Source: Nostoc sp. S13
GTDB lineage: Bacteria; Cyanobacteriota; Cyanobacteriia; Cyanobacteriales; Nostocaceae
Length of the DNA stretch: 43,623 nt
Assembly: GCF_029379315.1 (NCBI RefSeq)
Contig: NZ_JAQYWQ010000053.1
Span: 1-43,623, forward strand
Direction: 5' to 3'
Shown here one piece after another: positions 32,081-39,882 of the stretch; within the stretch, counting starts at the first letter, position 1, and the number at the start of each line of letters is the position of its first letter. The notes below the pieces were generated by a model, which made no database searches, was not told the origin of the DNA, and worked only from the letters and a program-made list of their open reading frames with translations. Position numbers and translations under genes: made by a program.

Positions 32081-35078
32081 TGCGAAACTCTCTGTCTATA
32101 GCTAACGCCTGCTGGAAGCATTCTAGTGATTGCTCGTATTTGGTGTGTAAGCGATGACAAATACCCCTATTTCGCCAAAACAGTAGAAAAGCTGATGGAT
32201 GAATATATAAGGCTAGTTTTTCAAAACATTCCTGATAGTAGTCAATTGCTTTATCAAATTTTTCTTGTTCTTGATAACAAGTTGCAATTGACCAAGCTAT
32301 ATAAGCACTGTGCCTAACATTTAGCTGAACATTGATTTTTTCTAGAAGCTCAACAGCTTTTGTATATTTATCTGTACGAATATAAGATATTGCGGTGAGT
32401 AAGTTTAATGCCCTTTGAGAATCTTGATCACTACTATAATTTTCTAGACTGTTTTCTAAAGCAGGTGTCATTTCTTCACCTAGTTCTTTAACCAATTCTC
32501 TAAGACTACAAAATATAGTAGGCTCTAGCTGATTAACAATATCATTAACACAACTAACTAATCCTACCCCTGATTCACCACAAGCAACATAAAGAATAGC
32601 TGTCTGTGCTTTTACCCGTATCTTTTCACTAAGTGTTGAGTCATTAGCGAATTCTTTCAGTCGTACCAAAACTTCACCTTTCTGGTTAAACAGTTCAATT
32701 TGGCGTAACAGTCTTAACAGTTGTTTACTTGTATCATGCTCAAAGTCTGTATCCAAACCAAGATAGGTAATAACCAATTTTTGAATTAGCTTTTTCCGAG
32801 GACTGCTATTAATCTCAACTTGAGTTAGAACCTCACCAGCAAATAATAAATCTTTCAACCGTAATTCCGACTGCTTACAGTTAGTAGTTGATTCCTCTTG
32901 CAAACCTGACCAGATGATAAGCGCATCCTGCGAAGATGCATTTTTTATTTTTAACTTACCACCTTGAATTACAGGTTCATAAGCCTCAAGATTACTGAAA
33001 AGCTGCTCAACTAGCTTATTAACCTGTTTAGGAGAATAAATTCCGTAATAGCCTAAAGCCAGTAAAATCGGCTCATTCCAACGCGGCTCATGCAAATGTT
33101 TACGGATGATTGCTAAAATATCGCTTACTTCATTGTCAGCGATATAACGTGCAGCAAAATACTCCTCAAACGTCAGGTGCATAAAGCCGTAGACTCCTGG
33201 CGCACGTTCCACAAATAGACCTGTGGTTTCCCGCACTTTTCGTAAAAACTCCTGCACGGCAAGCCGTACTGAGTCTGATTCTAGGTTAGTATCATTTAGT
33301 TCTGCTAGCTTTGCTGCTAACTGTTGTTCAACTTCTGCCTCAGTGACTAAACCAGAGGGCTTCTCCTCATGCATCCAGTAAGCCAGTGGTGCTAAGAATG
33401 CCACTACTTCATTTTGGTTCAGCAGCACTTTCGGAGCATCTGGCAACTTCTTACCTAGCTGCCAATCTTCGGTCAAGGTTTGCACAGCCAATTCATAAAG
33501 TTTCACCCGGCGGTTAGGTAAGCGCTCACCATTGCGGTGAATCAGTGCCAAAATTGTCAACAGTAGAGGGTTGGCTGTCAAGCGTTTTACACCCTCATTG
33601 TCTTTAATTGCCTCTAAAATCTTCCTTGCTTGTTCATCTCCGGCTCTTTGCCATTGCGCCTCACTAGCTTCTGGCTGCTGCGCTCGTTCTATCACCAAAC
33701 ACCAGCGTTCCAGGAATTTTTCTACCTGTTCGCCACCCATATCTTCAATAGTGAACTCAGCAAAACGGCTGCTCAGTTTCACATCGCGGTAGCCAGCTAT
33801 GCGGCTGGTAATGACAAACTTATTAGTAGAGAAAGCATTGACAAACTGATCAATTCTTTCCACAATCAGCCTGCGGCTTTCTTGTTCAAATACCTCATCT
33901 AAACCATCCAGCAGCATTAAACACCGCCCTTGGCGCATTTTTTCTAATAGTAGCGTTGCCATCTCAGTTCCGGCTTCAGCTTCATCTTGAAAGTAAGCTA
34001 CCCACTGGCGGTAGAATTGCCGCAGATACTCCAGCAGACTTAACTCAGGTTCTTGTTGAAGTCGTTCTGCATAGTCGGCAATGCGAAAGAAAATTGGCAA
34101 CAGAGCTTTACCTAATTCTTCTTGGAGTTCGCCACCTGTAACTGTTTCATTGTCATCACGTTTCGCTGTGGCAAAATGTAGCGCTAGATAACGCAGTAGC
34201 GTTGTCTTTCCTGCACCTGGAGCGCCGAGAATCACACAGTATTGATTTTCTCGCACTGCATGAGATAAATCAATTCTTTGTGTTACTGTTTTGGTGCTAG
34301 TAGCGGGTATTGAACTTAGTAAAACTGGTTCGTAATAAGAAGGTTCGTCTAAATCGTAGGGGCTAGAGATGCTCATGCTCAACCTATGTTCAGCTTTACG
34401 AAATGTAGTCATCTCTTGGTCTAGTTTCGACGTTTCTGTAACCTGCTGTTGCCTTACTGCTTGCAGTGAAACATAAATTTGATCCAGAAAAATATCTACT
34501 TGGCGCTGGACTTGCATCACGCCACTAATTTTGAGATAGGAATTCTCAGCTATCAACCACTCCAGATAAGGATAAAATAGGGGATTTACGGGAGGACGTG
34601 CCTCAAATTTCACTAACTTACCTCGCCAATCCCAGAAATCAGGCGCACGGTTACGAAACTCTTCTAAAAATTCCTCTTTATTCAGCCAAAAAATTATGAT
34701 CAATTCCCGACCGAATAGCGAATCTCTCCCTAAATTCAACTGCTTCATCTCTTGTTTCAGGCGAGATGTCGGCAGTTGATCGATTCCAAACGCCATTATC
34801 AATTTGCGTTTGTTTTGAGAATTATGCTGCCCAGTTCCATCTAAACTGTAGAGAAAATTATATAGTGAATTATCACTGTAAAAAAAGATCTGAGGTTCAT
34901 TGAAACTATGATCACCATCTGATAAAAGTAACTTGATTTCCTCGACTATGGGATGTTGTGGCCCACTCTCCGGTGCAATAGCAAAAATTGTCGTTGTCCC
35001 ACTAGATAATTCTAAGAAACTAACTAATTTATTTAGCTCTGTTGCGTCATTTGCACTTAGAGAATCGTTATAAGCCAT
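30255..35078 (-). CDS. NLR-like protein: degenerate NTPase-like domain + NACHT + TPR array (truncated)
   Basis: 1607 residues before a premature TAG created by the inserted element; the intact protein would have had roughly 500 more. Residues 1-215: an alpha/beta domain without a P-loop, containing RAPDFWDWRG (about 144-153), a motif of inactive STAND-like domains. Residues about 275-690: NACHT NTPase with Walker A GAPGAGKTT (286-294), Walker B MLLDGLDEV (388-396), VITSRIAGYRD after it, and a winged-helix-type region (FMHLTFEEYFAARYI). A helical linker follows to about 900, then TPRs with an 80-residue period. No effector domain recognised. STAND/NACHT-TPR proteins are sensors or switches, in bacteria often of stress or phage defence; that role is inference. 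The ATG at 35078 was chosen; a TTG at 35117 directly abuts the upstream gene. Confidence 0.8.
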   Translation of the reverse strand: MAYNDSLSANDATELNKLVSFLELSSGTTTIFAIAPESGPQHPIVEEIKLLLSDGDHSFNEPQIFFYSDNSLYNFLYSLDGTGQHNSQNKRKLIMAFGIDQLPTSRLKQEMKQLNLGRDSLFGRELIIIFWLNKEEFLEEFRNRAPDFWDWRGKLVKFEARPPVNPLFYPYLEWLIAENSYLKISGVMQVQRQVDIFLDQIYVSLQAVRQQQVTETSKLDQEMTTFRKAEHRLSMSISSPYDLDEPSYYEPVLLSSIPATSTKTVTQRIDLSHAVRENQYCVILGAPGAGKTTLLRYLALHFATAKRDDNETVTGGELQEELGKALLPIFFRIADYAERLQQEPELSLLEYLRQFYRQWVAYFQDEAEAGTEMATLLLEKMRQGRCLMLLDGLDEVFEQESRRLIVERIDQFVNAFSTNKFVITSRIAGYRDVKLSSRFAEFTIEDMGGEQVEKFLERWCLVIERAQQPEASEAQWQRAGDEQARKILEAIKDNEGVKRLTANPLLLTILALIHRNGERLPNRRVKLYELAVQTLTEDWQLGKKLPDAPKVLLNQNEVVAFLAPLAYWMHEEKPSGLVTEAEVEQQLAAKLAELNDTNLESDSVRLAVQEFLRKVRETTGLFVERAPGVYGFMHLTFEEYFAARYIADNEVSDILAIIRKHLHEPRWNEPILLALGYYGIYSPKQVNKLVEQLFSNLEAYEPVIQGGKLKIKNASSQDALIIWSGLQEESTTNCKQSELRLKDLLFAGEVLTQVEINSSPRKKLIQKLVITYLGLDTDFEHDTSKQLLRLLRQIELFNQKGEVLVRLKEFANDSTLSEKIRVKAQTAILYVACGESGVGLVSCVNDIVNQLEPTIFCSLRELVKELGEEMTPALENSLENYSSDQDSQRALNLLTAISYIRTDKYTKAVELLEKINVQLNVRHSAYIAWSIATCYQEQEKFDKAIDYYQECFEKLALYIHPSAFLLFWRNRGICHRLHTKYEQSLECFQQALAIDREFRKSEDEASDLWDIGRTYQDWGKYEEAIAYHQQSLDLYRQLSKEKDIANQWYDLADCYRDWGKYQEAVECEQKDLAIRQQMDDQSNIADAYKQLGSIYQAWGKYEEAITHYQQSRDFYEQLGKEKDIANQWYNLGGCYRDWGKYQEAVECEQKDLAIRQQMDDQSNIADAYKQLGSIYQAWGKYEEAITHYQQSRDFYEQLGKEKDIANQWYNLGGCYRDWGKYQEAVECEQKDLAIRQQMDNHTRIALSYWQLGRIYQTWGKYEEAIAYYQQSRNLYEQLGKQKNVANLWIWLATCYRDWGKYEQALEYELKDLAIRQKLDDQTNVAAAYQQLGKIYQAWGKYEQAIAHYQQSRDLYEQLGLEENVASQCYWLGNCYREWGKYEQALEYEQKELAIHQQLEDQTEIASAYRQLGRIYQEWGKYEQAIAHYQQSRDLYEQLGKQKDVGNQWYNLAACYRDCGKYQEAVECEQKDLAICQQLDDQTRIALAHYQLGLIYQSWSKYEEAIAYHQQSRELYEQLGQDKNLATQWYNLAGCYREWGKYEQALECQQKCLAQRQKLEDQPRIASAYFQLGWIHQSWGKYEQAIAYFQQSRDLYEQLGKEKDIANQ

Positions 35079-35117
35079 TGTTCTTGATGAATAATTGCTG
35101 ATTGCGAGAGAAAACAA

Positions 35118-36422
35118 CTATTGAATTTTTGGAGAGTTAGCAGCTTGCCAGCGTTGTAAATCTTCTAATAAAATAGGGTTGACATCAAACCAGGATTTTT
35201 TACTGCGATCGCAATAACCTAATACAAATTTGTTTTGCAAAAGCTCATCACAAATCACAAACTGAACTTTATTAGGCAAACTATGGGTATTAGTAGTTAA
35301 GCAACCTGTGCGGTGAACCTTATCTAGTTCGGGGAAATGGTAATCACTCAAGTTGTATTCTCTGCATATTTCTTGCACAGCCTCTTTAGCAACATCTAAG
35401 TCTACATATATCAAATCTCGCCTTAAAGAAACTTCACAAGCTGTACGAGCTAGTCGTATCAAGTCACGCATCACACCGCCACTCTTCTCAGAAATTAGTT
35501 CTAGCGCATCTGGATTAAATAAACCCTTATAAGCAACACCCAAACTTGCTAAACGCTTATGAATTACACTATTAAGAATGTCTCTACCAAGTTGATTAGG
35601 GATTGTAGTAGGACATAAATTCTCATCGCACTCAAATACTGGTGGATTAGTTAAATCCAAGCATTTTTGAAAGCTTTCCATTGGTTGACGAAAGCTTGGA
35701 GAATATCTCAGCGAAATCGGAATCGCATATATAATATGGCAACTTAGCTGAGTCAGCAGTGGACTAGCGAACATTTCCAAGGCTGTAACTTGATCGTGTC
35801 GGTCAAGACCATCTACAATTACCAGTAATTTCTGCTTGTTTCTTGTCTCGGCAGCTTCTATGATGGCGTTAACTCGCTCAATTATTTTACTAAGCTGCGG
35901 ACGAATGTTGAGAGTTGTAGTAACTTTTCGAGTTAAACCTTGTTTAAGAATTACACCTAGCTTTTTGATAATTTCTGGAAGTTCAAGTCCAGTATTTTCA
36001 GCTTCTTCATCTTGATAAACTACAGTTTTGAGACTTTCGAGTAAATCATTTAATAAATCGTCTTTTAAAGCCCACTTTCGTTGAATAACTTTTTCAAAAA
36101 TTTTAATTCCAATGAGTACTACAACCTCAGCATAGCCAATATTGTACTGGTCGAGAGCAGTTACAGTATCAATCCAAATTACTGTATACTTGCTGTTCAA
36201 ATGTTGTTCTAATCGCCGCAATTCTGTAGTTTTGCCACCACCCCTATGACCTGCTAGTAAAAATTTAGCTGGGTCGTCTTCCATATCCAAGAAAGTGATT
36301 AAATTCTCTACAGGACTGTTAGCTCGCTGGACATAAAAATTTCTCAGTTCTTCAGGTGTAGTAAGTGGTTCCTCTGGCTTAAAAAGCTGATAAGCAGGCT
36401 TCCAAAAACTGGTATTACTCAT
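35118..36422 (-). CDS. AAA+ (ORC/Cdc6-like) ATPase paired with the NLR-like gene
   Basis: 434-residue P-loop ATPase. Walker A is GHRGGGKTTE (58-67), Walker B LLVIVDGLDR (199-208), and a sensor-2-like SGGVMRDLIRLAR (about 302-314) precedes a helical region and a C-terminal winged-helix-like segment (VQFVICDELLQNKFVLGYCD). This order resembles ORC/Cdc6 and STAND-related AAA+ proteins. No signal peptide, no recognised nuclease or other effector. The gene stops at 35118 and the next gene opens within 40 bp, so the two are almost certainly one transcript; a joint switch or complex is inferred. I chose the ATG at 36422; an in-frame TTG lies five codons upstream. No strong ribosome-binding site. Confidence 0.8.
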   Translation of the reverse strand: MSNTSFWKPAYQLFKPEEPLTTPEELRNFYVQRANSPVENLITFLDMEDDPAKFLLAGHRGGGKTTELRRLEQHLNSKYTVIWIDTVTALDQYNIGYAEVVVLIGIKIFEKVIQRKWALKDDLLNDLLESLKTVVYQDEEAENTGLELPEIIKKLGVILKQGLTRKVTTTLNIRPQLSKIIERVNAIIEAAETRNKQKLLVIVDGLDRHDQVTALEMFASPLLTQLSCHIIYAIPISLRYSPSFRQPMESFQKCLDLTNPPVFECDENLCPTTIPNQLGRDILNSVIHKRLASLGVAYKGLFNPDALELISEKSGGVMRDLIRLARTACEVSLRRDLIYVDLDVAKEAVQEICREYNLSDYHFPELDKVHRTGCLTTNTHSLPNKVQFVICDELLQNKFVLGYCDRSKKSWFDVNPILLEDLQRWQAANSPKIQ

Positions 36423-36641
36423 GGTGACAAATCTCAACTGACCCCAAACGGTGTTTTGACTTACACTCGATTATCTCAATATAGTTGGGTAATTTCCTGG
36501 TGTAGATTCCTAGAGGTGAAAAACTTTATACTATAGTCCTAAATAATACTTTATCTCACTTTGATCGCACATCAATTTTTAGTGTGCGATCGCTCTTTTG
36601 CATAACTTGATTAGCCACGTAGATGCATAGACTCAAAACGG

Positions 36642-36674
36642 CTTCCCGTTTGCGTAGCGTCTCCTAAGCAGAAG
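36642..36674. repeat. Palindromic dispersed repeat, second copy
   Basis: CTTCCCG...GCGTAGCGTC...GCAGAAG, related to 11449-11483. Confidence 0.5.
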
Positions 36675-36726
36675 GGTAGCGGCTTGTTGCCAAATATTGT
36701 ATCTATACAAAATAATAAACATTAAT

Positions 36727-36756
36727 AATCCTTAATAGTTAATACTATTAAGGATT
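36727..36756. terminator. Perfect 13-bp hairpin downstream of the parMR-like cassette
   Basis: AATCCTTAATAGT and ACTATTAAGGATT flank a TAAT loop. It is 41 bp past the ParR-like stop. It may be a terminator, though it is AT-rich and lacks a long T-run; it could instead be a protein-binding site. Confidence 0.4.
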
Positions 36757-36796
36757 GTTAACATGAGCAAAAACTGCTCACAAACCAGATTGTTCC

Positions 36797-37276
36797 TTAA
36801 AAATCATCGAGAAACTGACTAAGGCGACTGATTACGGGGTCAACCTCTTGAGGAGGAGTAGCAACAGTATAAGAAGTATTATTTACTACTTCTAATTGAG
36901 ATGGAGACTGAATGAATGATCGATCATTGACTATGAGCGCCAGTTGTGCAACTTGTTGAGAAAGTTGCAATAGATGGCGTTCCATCGTCTCCAAACGATT
37001 AGATCCCTTGGCAAAAAAACGTTCCTCAAGTCCAGCCACTTGACGTTGCAGTTCACCAATTTGCTGATCAATCGGTGTTGTTGCTGCTGTTTGTGGAGCA
37101 GGTTGTACAGATTCCGGTACACATAAAGATTGCCACAAGGCTTCTTTACAGAGGTCACTGAAAGTCTTGTCTGGTTGTTTTTCCAAATAACTTTCTACTT
37201 GCGCTAACAAGCTTTCATCAGCAAGCTCTGGGTTGAACGTGACGGATTTAACTACCTTTTTTGACCATTGGAACAT
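36797..37276 (-). CDS. ParR-like partner: ribbon-helix-helix plus coiled coil
   Basis: 159-residue protein. Residues 8-52 (KSVTFNPELADESLLAQVES, then TFSDLCKEALWQSL) fit a ribbon-helix-helix fold: a beta strand followed by two helices. Residues 70-117 are predicted coiled coil (LQRQVAGLEERFF, METMERHLLQLSQQVAQLA-like heptads), then a disordered stretch and a short hydrophobic-acidic tail ISRLSQFLDDF. ParR proteins of ParMR plasmid systems are ribbon-helix-helix DNA binders whose C-terminal tail contacts ParM, which matches this layout. It starts 5 bp after the ParM-like stop, the parM-parR order. Function as a centromere-binding adaptor is inference; it could be only a regulator. Confidence 0.55.
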   Translation of the reverse strand: MFQWSKKVVKSVTFNPELADESLLAQVESYLEKQPDKTFSDLCKEALWQSLCVPESVQPAPQTAATTPIDQQIGELQRQVAGLEERFFAKGSNRLETMERHLLQLSQQVAQLALIVNDRSFIQSPSQLEVVNNTSYTVATPPQEVDPVISRLSQFLDDF

Positions 37277-37281
37277 CAGCT

Positions 37282-38430
37282 TTATGCCCTAGCAGCGCGA
37301 TTGGAGGATAATTGTGCCTCTCCATAAATATACTGCCCCAAAGCATTCGCCTGTCGTGAAGGTGCTGCTAAATGAGCATTAATCTTTGCTTCTTTGAGCA
37401 GACGTTGAACGTCGTCCCAGAAAAACTCACCACCCCCTCCAGTCAGAATTACATCGGTGACGCGTTCTGGCAACCAGGCTAGCACACGGCTACAAATTTC
37501 GCGAGAAAACATCTCCGTGAGGTTGGGAAGGAAATCATCTAGGTTGGTGGGCTTGCTAGCGCCTTTAGGACGGTAATAGCGTTCACCTCTAGGTTTGTTA
37601 ACAGCGGAAATCAGCGCTAGAGATTGACTATCTGCTCCCTCAATTTCGGCGGACACCAATTCATAAAACTTATTCATCCCGAAGTCTTCGCTCTTAGAAG
37701 CACCTCTGGCAAAACGGAAGTTATCTACCATCAAAAGATCGACGGTTTGATGTCCAATATCGACGATCGCCACCGATATTTTTGTAAAATCGGGACTGCC
37801 AGGACTTTTCTTCGGTTGAGCTTCAGACCAGAGTAGGCTACCGTAGCCCTCTGGCATTACCCAAACCTTACTGACGTTCAGCGACACAGATTCGCCTCGG
37901 AAGTTCAACACATGGGGGCCGCCGACTTGGCTAATCAACTGTGCTTTTTCCTTTTCAAATTGCTCTAAGGAAAGAAAAGGCAGACCCAGTACGACTGAGA
38001 TATCATTTTTGAGTTTAAAGTAGCCAGCACTTGCTAACACTTTTACCAGTGCAGCTTCTACCTTAGATTGGCCGACTCCTAAATTTGCCCCAAAATCTGC
38101 TGCCAGTTGACCAACAGCATATCCATTTCCTTGATACTCCAGCCACAAATCCATTAAGGGGTCAGTAGCCCTAGCTTCAAAAACACCACCGCGTACTTGT
38201 TCTATTGACATCTGCTTCACGTTGGCAGGTACGAACACCACATTGTTCGGTTCGCGACTCACACAAGTTTTTGTGGAAGTTCTGCCTAAATCAACACTGA
38301 GAATAGTTTTTCCACCAGCGACTGGGATGGCAGGATTAACAGCATTGATGGGGGTGGATGCTGACACTCTATTCATGGGTATAGCAGCGGCATTCATTGG
38401 GGTAGCGGCGGAAGGTTGGTCTGTCATCAA
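37282..38430 (-). CDS. ParM/StbA-type actin-like ATPase
   Basis: 382-residue actin-fold protein. Phosphate-1 loop DLGRTSTK (47-54), phosphate-2 loop VDIGHQTVD (223-231) and adenosine loop TGGGGEFF (330-337) are all present, as in ParM/StbA/Alp proteins rather than MreB or FtsA. The first 40 residues are an extra low-complexity tail of Pro/Ala/Asn (PMNAAAIPMN, STPINA) not expected in ParM. ParM polymers push plasmids apart; here the gene appears chromosomal and next to a ribbon-helix-helix partner. Whether it moves DNA, organises the nucleoid or does something else is unknown. ATG at 38430; the in-frame second Met is the next codon. A 22-bp inverted repeat lies about 60 bp upstream. Confidence 0.8.
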   Translation of the reverse strand: MMTDQPSAATPMNAAAIPMNRVSASTPINAVNPAIPVAGGKTILSVDLGRTSTKTCVSREPNNVVFVPANVKQMSIEQVRGGVFEARATDPLMDLWLEYQGNGYAVGQLAADFGANLGVGQSKVEAALVKVLASAGYFKLKNDISVVLGLPFLSLEQFEKEKAQLISQVGGPHVLNFRGESVSLNVSKVWVMPEGYGSLLWSEAQPKKSPGSPDFTKISVAIVDIGHQTVDLLMVDNFRFARGASKSEDFGMNKFYELVSAEIEGADSQSLALISAVNKPRGERYYRPKGASKPTNLDDFLPNLTEMFSREICSRVLAWLPERVTDVILTGGGGEFFWDDVQRLLKEAKINAHLAAPSRQANALGQYIYGEAQLSSNRAARA

Positions 38431-38488
38431 AGCTCCTAGTTCAAACTTAACTGTAAAAAGTTGTCATGCTCATCTTACAAAAATGCGA

Positions 38489-38510
38489 GCAACCAGAAAT
38501 TCTAGGTTGC
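38489..38510. promoter_or_regulatory. Inverted repeat upstream of the ParM-like gene
   Basis: GCAACCAGAA and TTCTAGGTTGC pair with a single bulged base. Position and symmetry fit an operator or centromere-like site for the ribbon-helix-helix partner, but no iteron array is seen. Confidence 0.3.
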
Positions 38511-38666
38511 GTCAAGTGTAGCTAGAAATACGCCAAAAATTAATTCGGGCGATACCTCCGGTAGACTTTGCCAACGTACATCTAGTATTATTTGGCATAG
38601 TGTAGGCGAATTTTGGCCAGATGTAACCCCTGCTTTCACTGCTTTCAAACCAAAAGCCGCCGTGTT

Positions 38667-39290
38667 TCATCTTCTAGTACGTCTTAACTGGCGCTTGAAT
38701 ATCCAGAAAACAAATGCCAAAACCAAACCACCAAGTACGATTTTGGATACAGGAGCAAGGTACTTGTCCACAAGTTCATACTGACTACCCAACGCGTATC
38801 CTGAGTATGTTAGCAAACCCACCCAAGCAGCGCTACCTAATGTTGTGTAAAACAAAAATGCTAGCAAGGGCATATTGGTGATTCCTGCGGGAACAGAAAT
38901 CAAGGTACGGATTCCTGGCACAAGGCGACCAATCAAAACTGCTTTGTTACCTTGAGAGCCAAACCAGCGCGTTGCCTTATCGATATCTTTGCTGGATATT
39001 GCCAGCCACTTGCCGTACTTGTCAGCCATAGCTTTCAAGCGCTTTTCGCTCAAGAACTTACCAGGGTAATACCAAATAAGTGCGCCCAATACAGAACCCA
39101 AAAGTCCTGCGAAAAACACTCCAATGATATTCAGCTTTGCTCCTCCTGGTTGATATGGACTTGCTGTAAATCCAGCCAGTGGCATGATCAATTCTGAAGG
39201 AATGAGGGGAAAAAGGTTTTCTAGGAACATTAGTAGGGCGATTCCCCAATAGCCAAAATAGTTGATAGTATTAGTTATCCATTCAAGCAT
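38667..39290 (-). CDS. DedA-family membrane protein
   Basis: 207-residue integral membrane protein with four to six hydrophobic segments. ENLFPLIPSELIMPLAG near residue 24 and GRLVPGIRTLISVPAGITNM near 121 are the conserved DedA re-entrant loop motifs, with the functional acidic and Arg residues. Family members transport undecaprenyl phosphate or other lipids across the membrane; which lipid applies here is unknown. Basic C-terminus (KRQLRRTRR). Single gene between the ParM-like gene and an inverted-repeat element. Confidence 0.93.
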   Translation of the reverse strand: MLEWITNTINYFGYWGIALLMFLENLFPLIPSELIMPLAGFTASPYQPGGAKLNIIGVFFAGLLGSVLGALIWYYPGKFLSEKRLKAMADKYGKWLAISSKDIDKATRWFGSQGNKAVLIGRLVPGIRTLISVPAGITNMPLLAFLFYTTLGSAAWVGLLTYSGYALGSQYELVDKYLAPVSKIVLGGLVLAFVFWIFKRQLRRTRR

Positions 39291-39882
39291 TGAGTTAATT
39301 CCTGAAAATGCTGCACTAGTCTTGTTACTAAATTCAGCCTGATAGCGGTTCTCGTTTACGCGAGGTACACCTGTAGGGGCTGTTCTGTGCCCATTGGTGT
39401 CAACTTAAGCTCAAACTCCTTTAAAACCTCGTTTCCAGCCTCTGGCTGGAAATGCATCTCCTGGTGGCTCTGCCGCTCTTTCTTGAGGCGGCAGCCCCCG
39501 CATAGGCATTCCCAGTCAGAGACTTCTTTTCGAGACAATCTCTAAAAGCTGGTTCTAGACTAACTTTCACGTTAAGTTGACACGGATGTTCTGCACCCCT
39601 ACACCTGGTGATGTAATGTTGTACCGCATCTGAATGGGAACCGCTATAACTACGAACCTCACAAAATTAATAAAACGAGCCACTAGGTTTTGTTTTCTAA
39701 TTTTTTAGATCCCCCTTAGTCGCTTTTTTAAAAAGACTAGGAAGGATCTAAAGACTTGATGGCAAATTTCAAAACACACTTTAGAATTTTCTTCTGAAGT
39801 TTATGCTGTCAAAGAGATGAGGGAGCAGAGGGGAGATAAGAGAGAAAATTTTACTTTATCCCCCTCATCCCCCTCTCTTGTT
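39291..39882. other. Intergenic region with a complete small element
   Basis: 592 bp between two minus-strand genes, mostly the 187-bp element at 39397-39583. The rest is AT-rich with a GATCCCCCTTAGTCGC...GACTAGGAAGGATC foldback near 39710-39750. No coding sequence recognised. Confidence 0.6.
39397..39583. mobile_element. 187-bp MITE-like element with 12-bp terminal inverted repeats
   Basis: Begins GTGTCAACTTAA and ends TTAAGTTGACAC, perfect inverted repeats that extend imperfectly to about 21 bp. Inside are foldback blocks (CCAGCCTCTGGCTGG; CTTGAGGCGG-type). The left 140 bp are shared with 6851-6990. No target duplication could be assigned with confidence. Confidence 0.75.

Larger units (their letters stand above)
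36423..36796. other. Intergenic region between the ParR-like and AAA+ genes
   Basis: 374 bp holding the presumed promoter of the AAA+/NACHT pair, a GCGATCGC site, a copy of the palindromic CTTC...GAAG repeat (36642-36674) and a perfect 13-bp hairpin (36727-36756) close behind the ParR-like gene. Confidence 0.6.
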
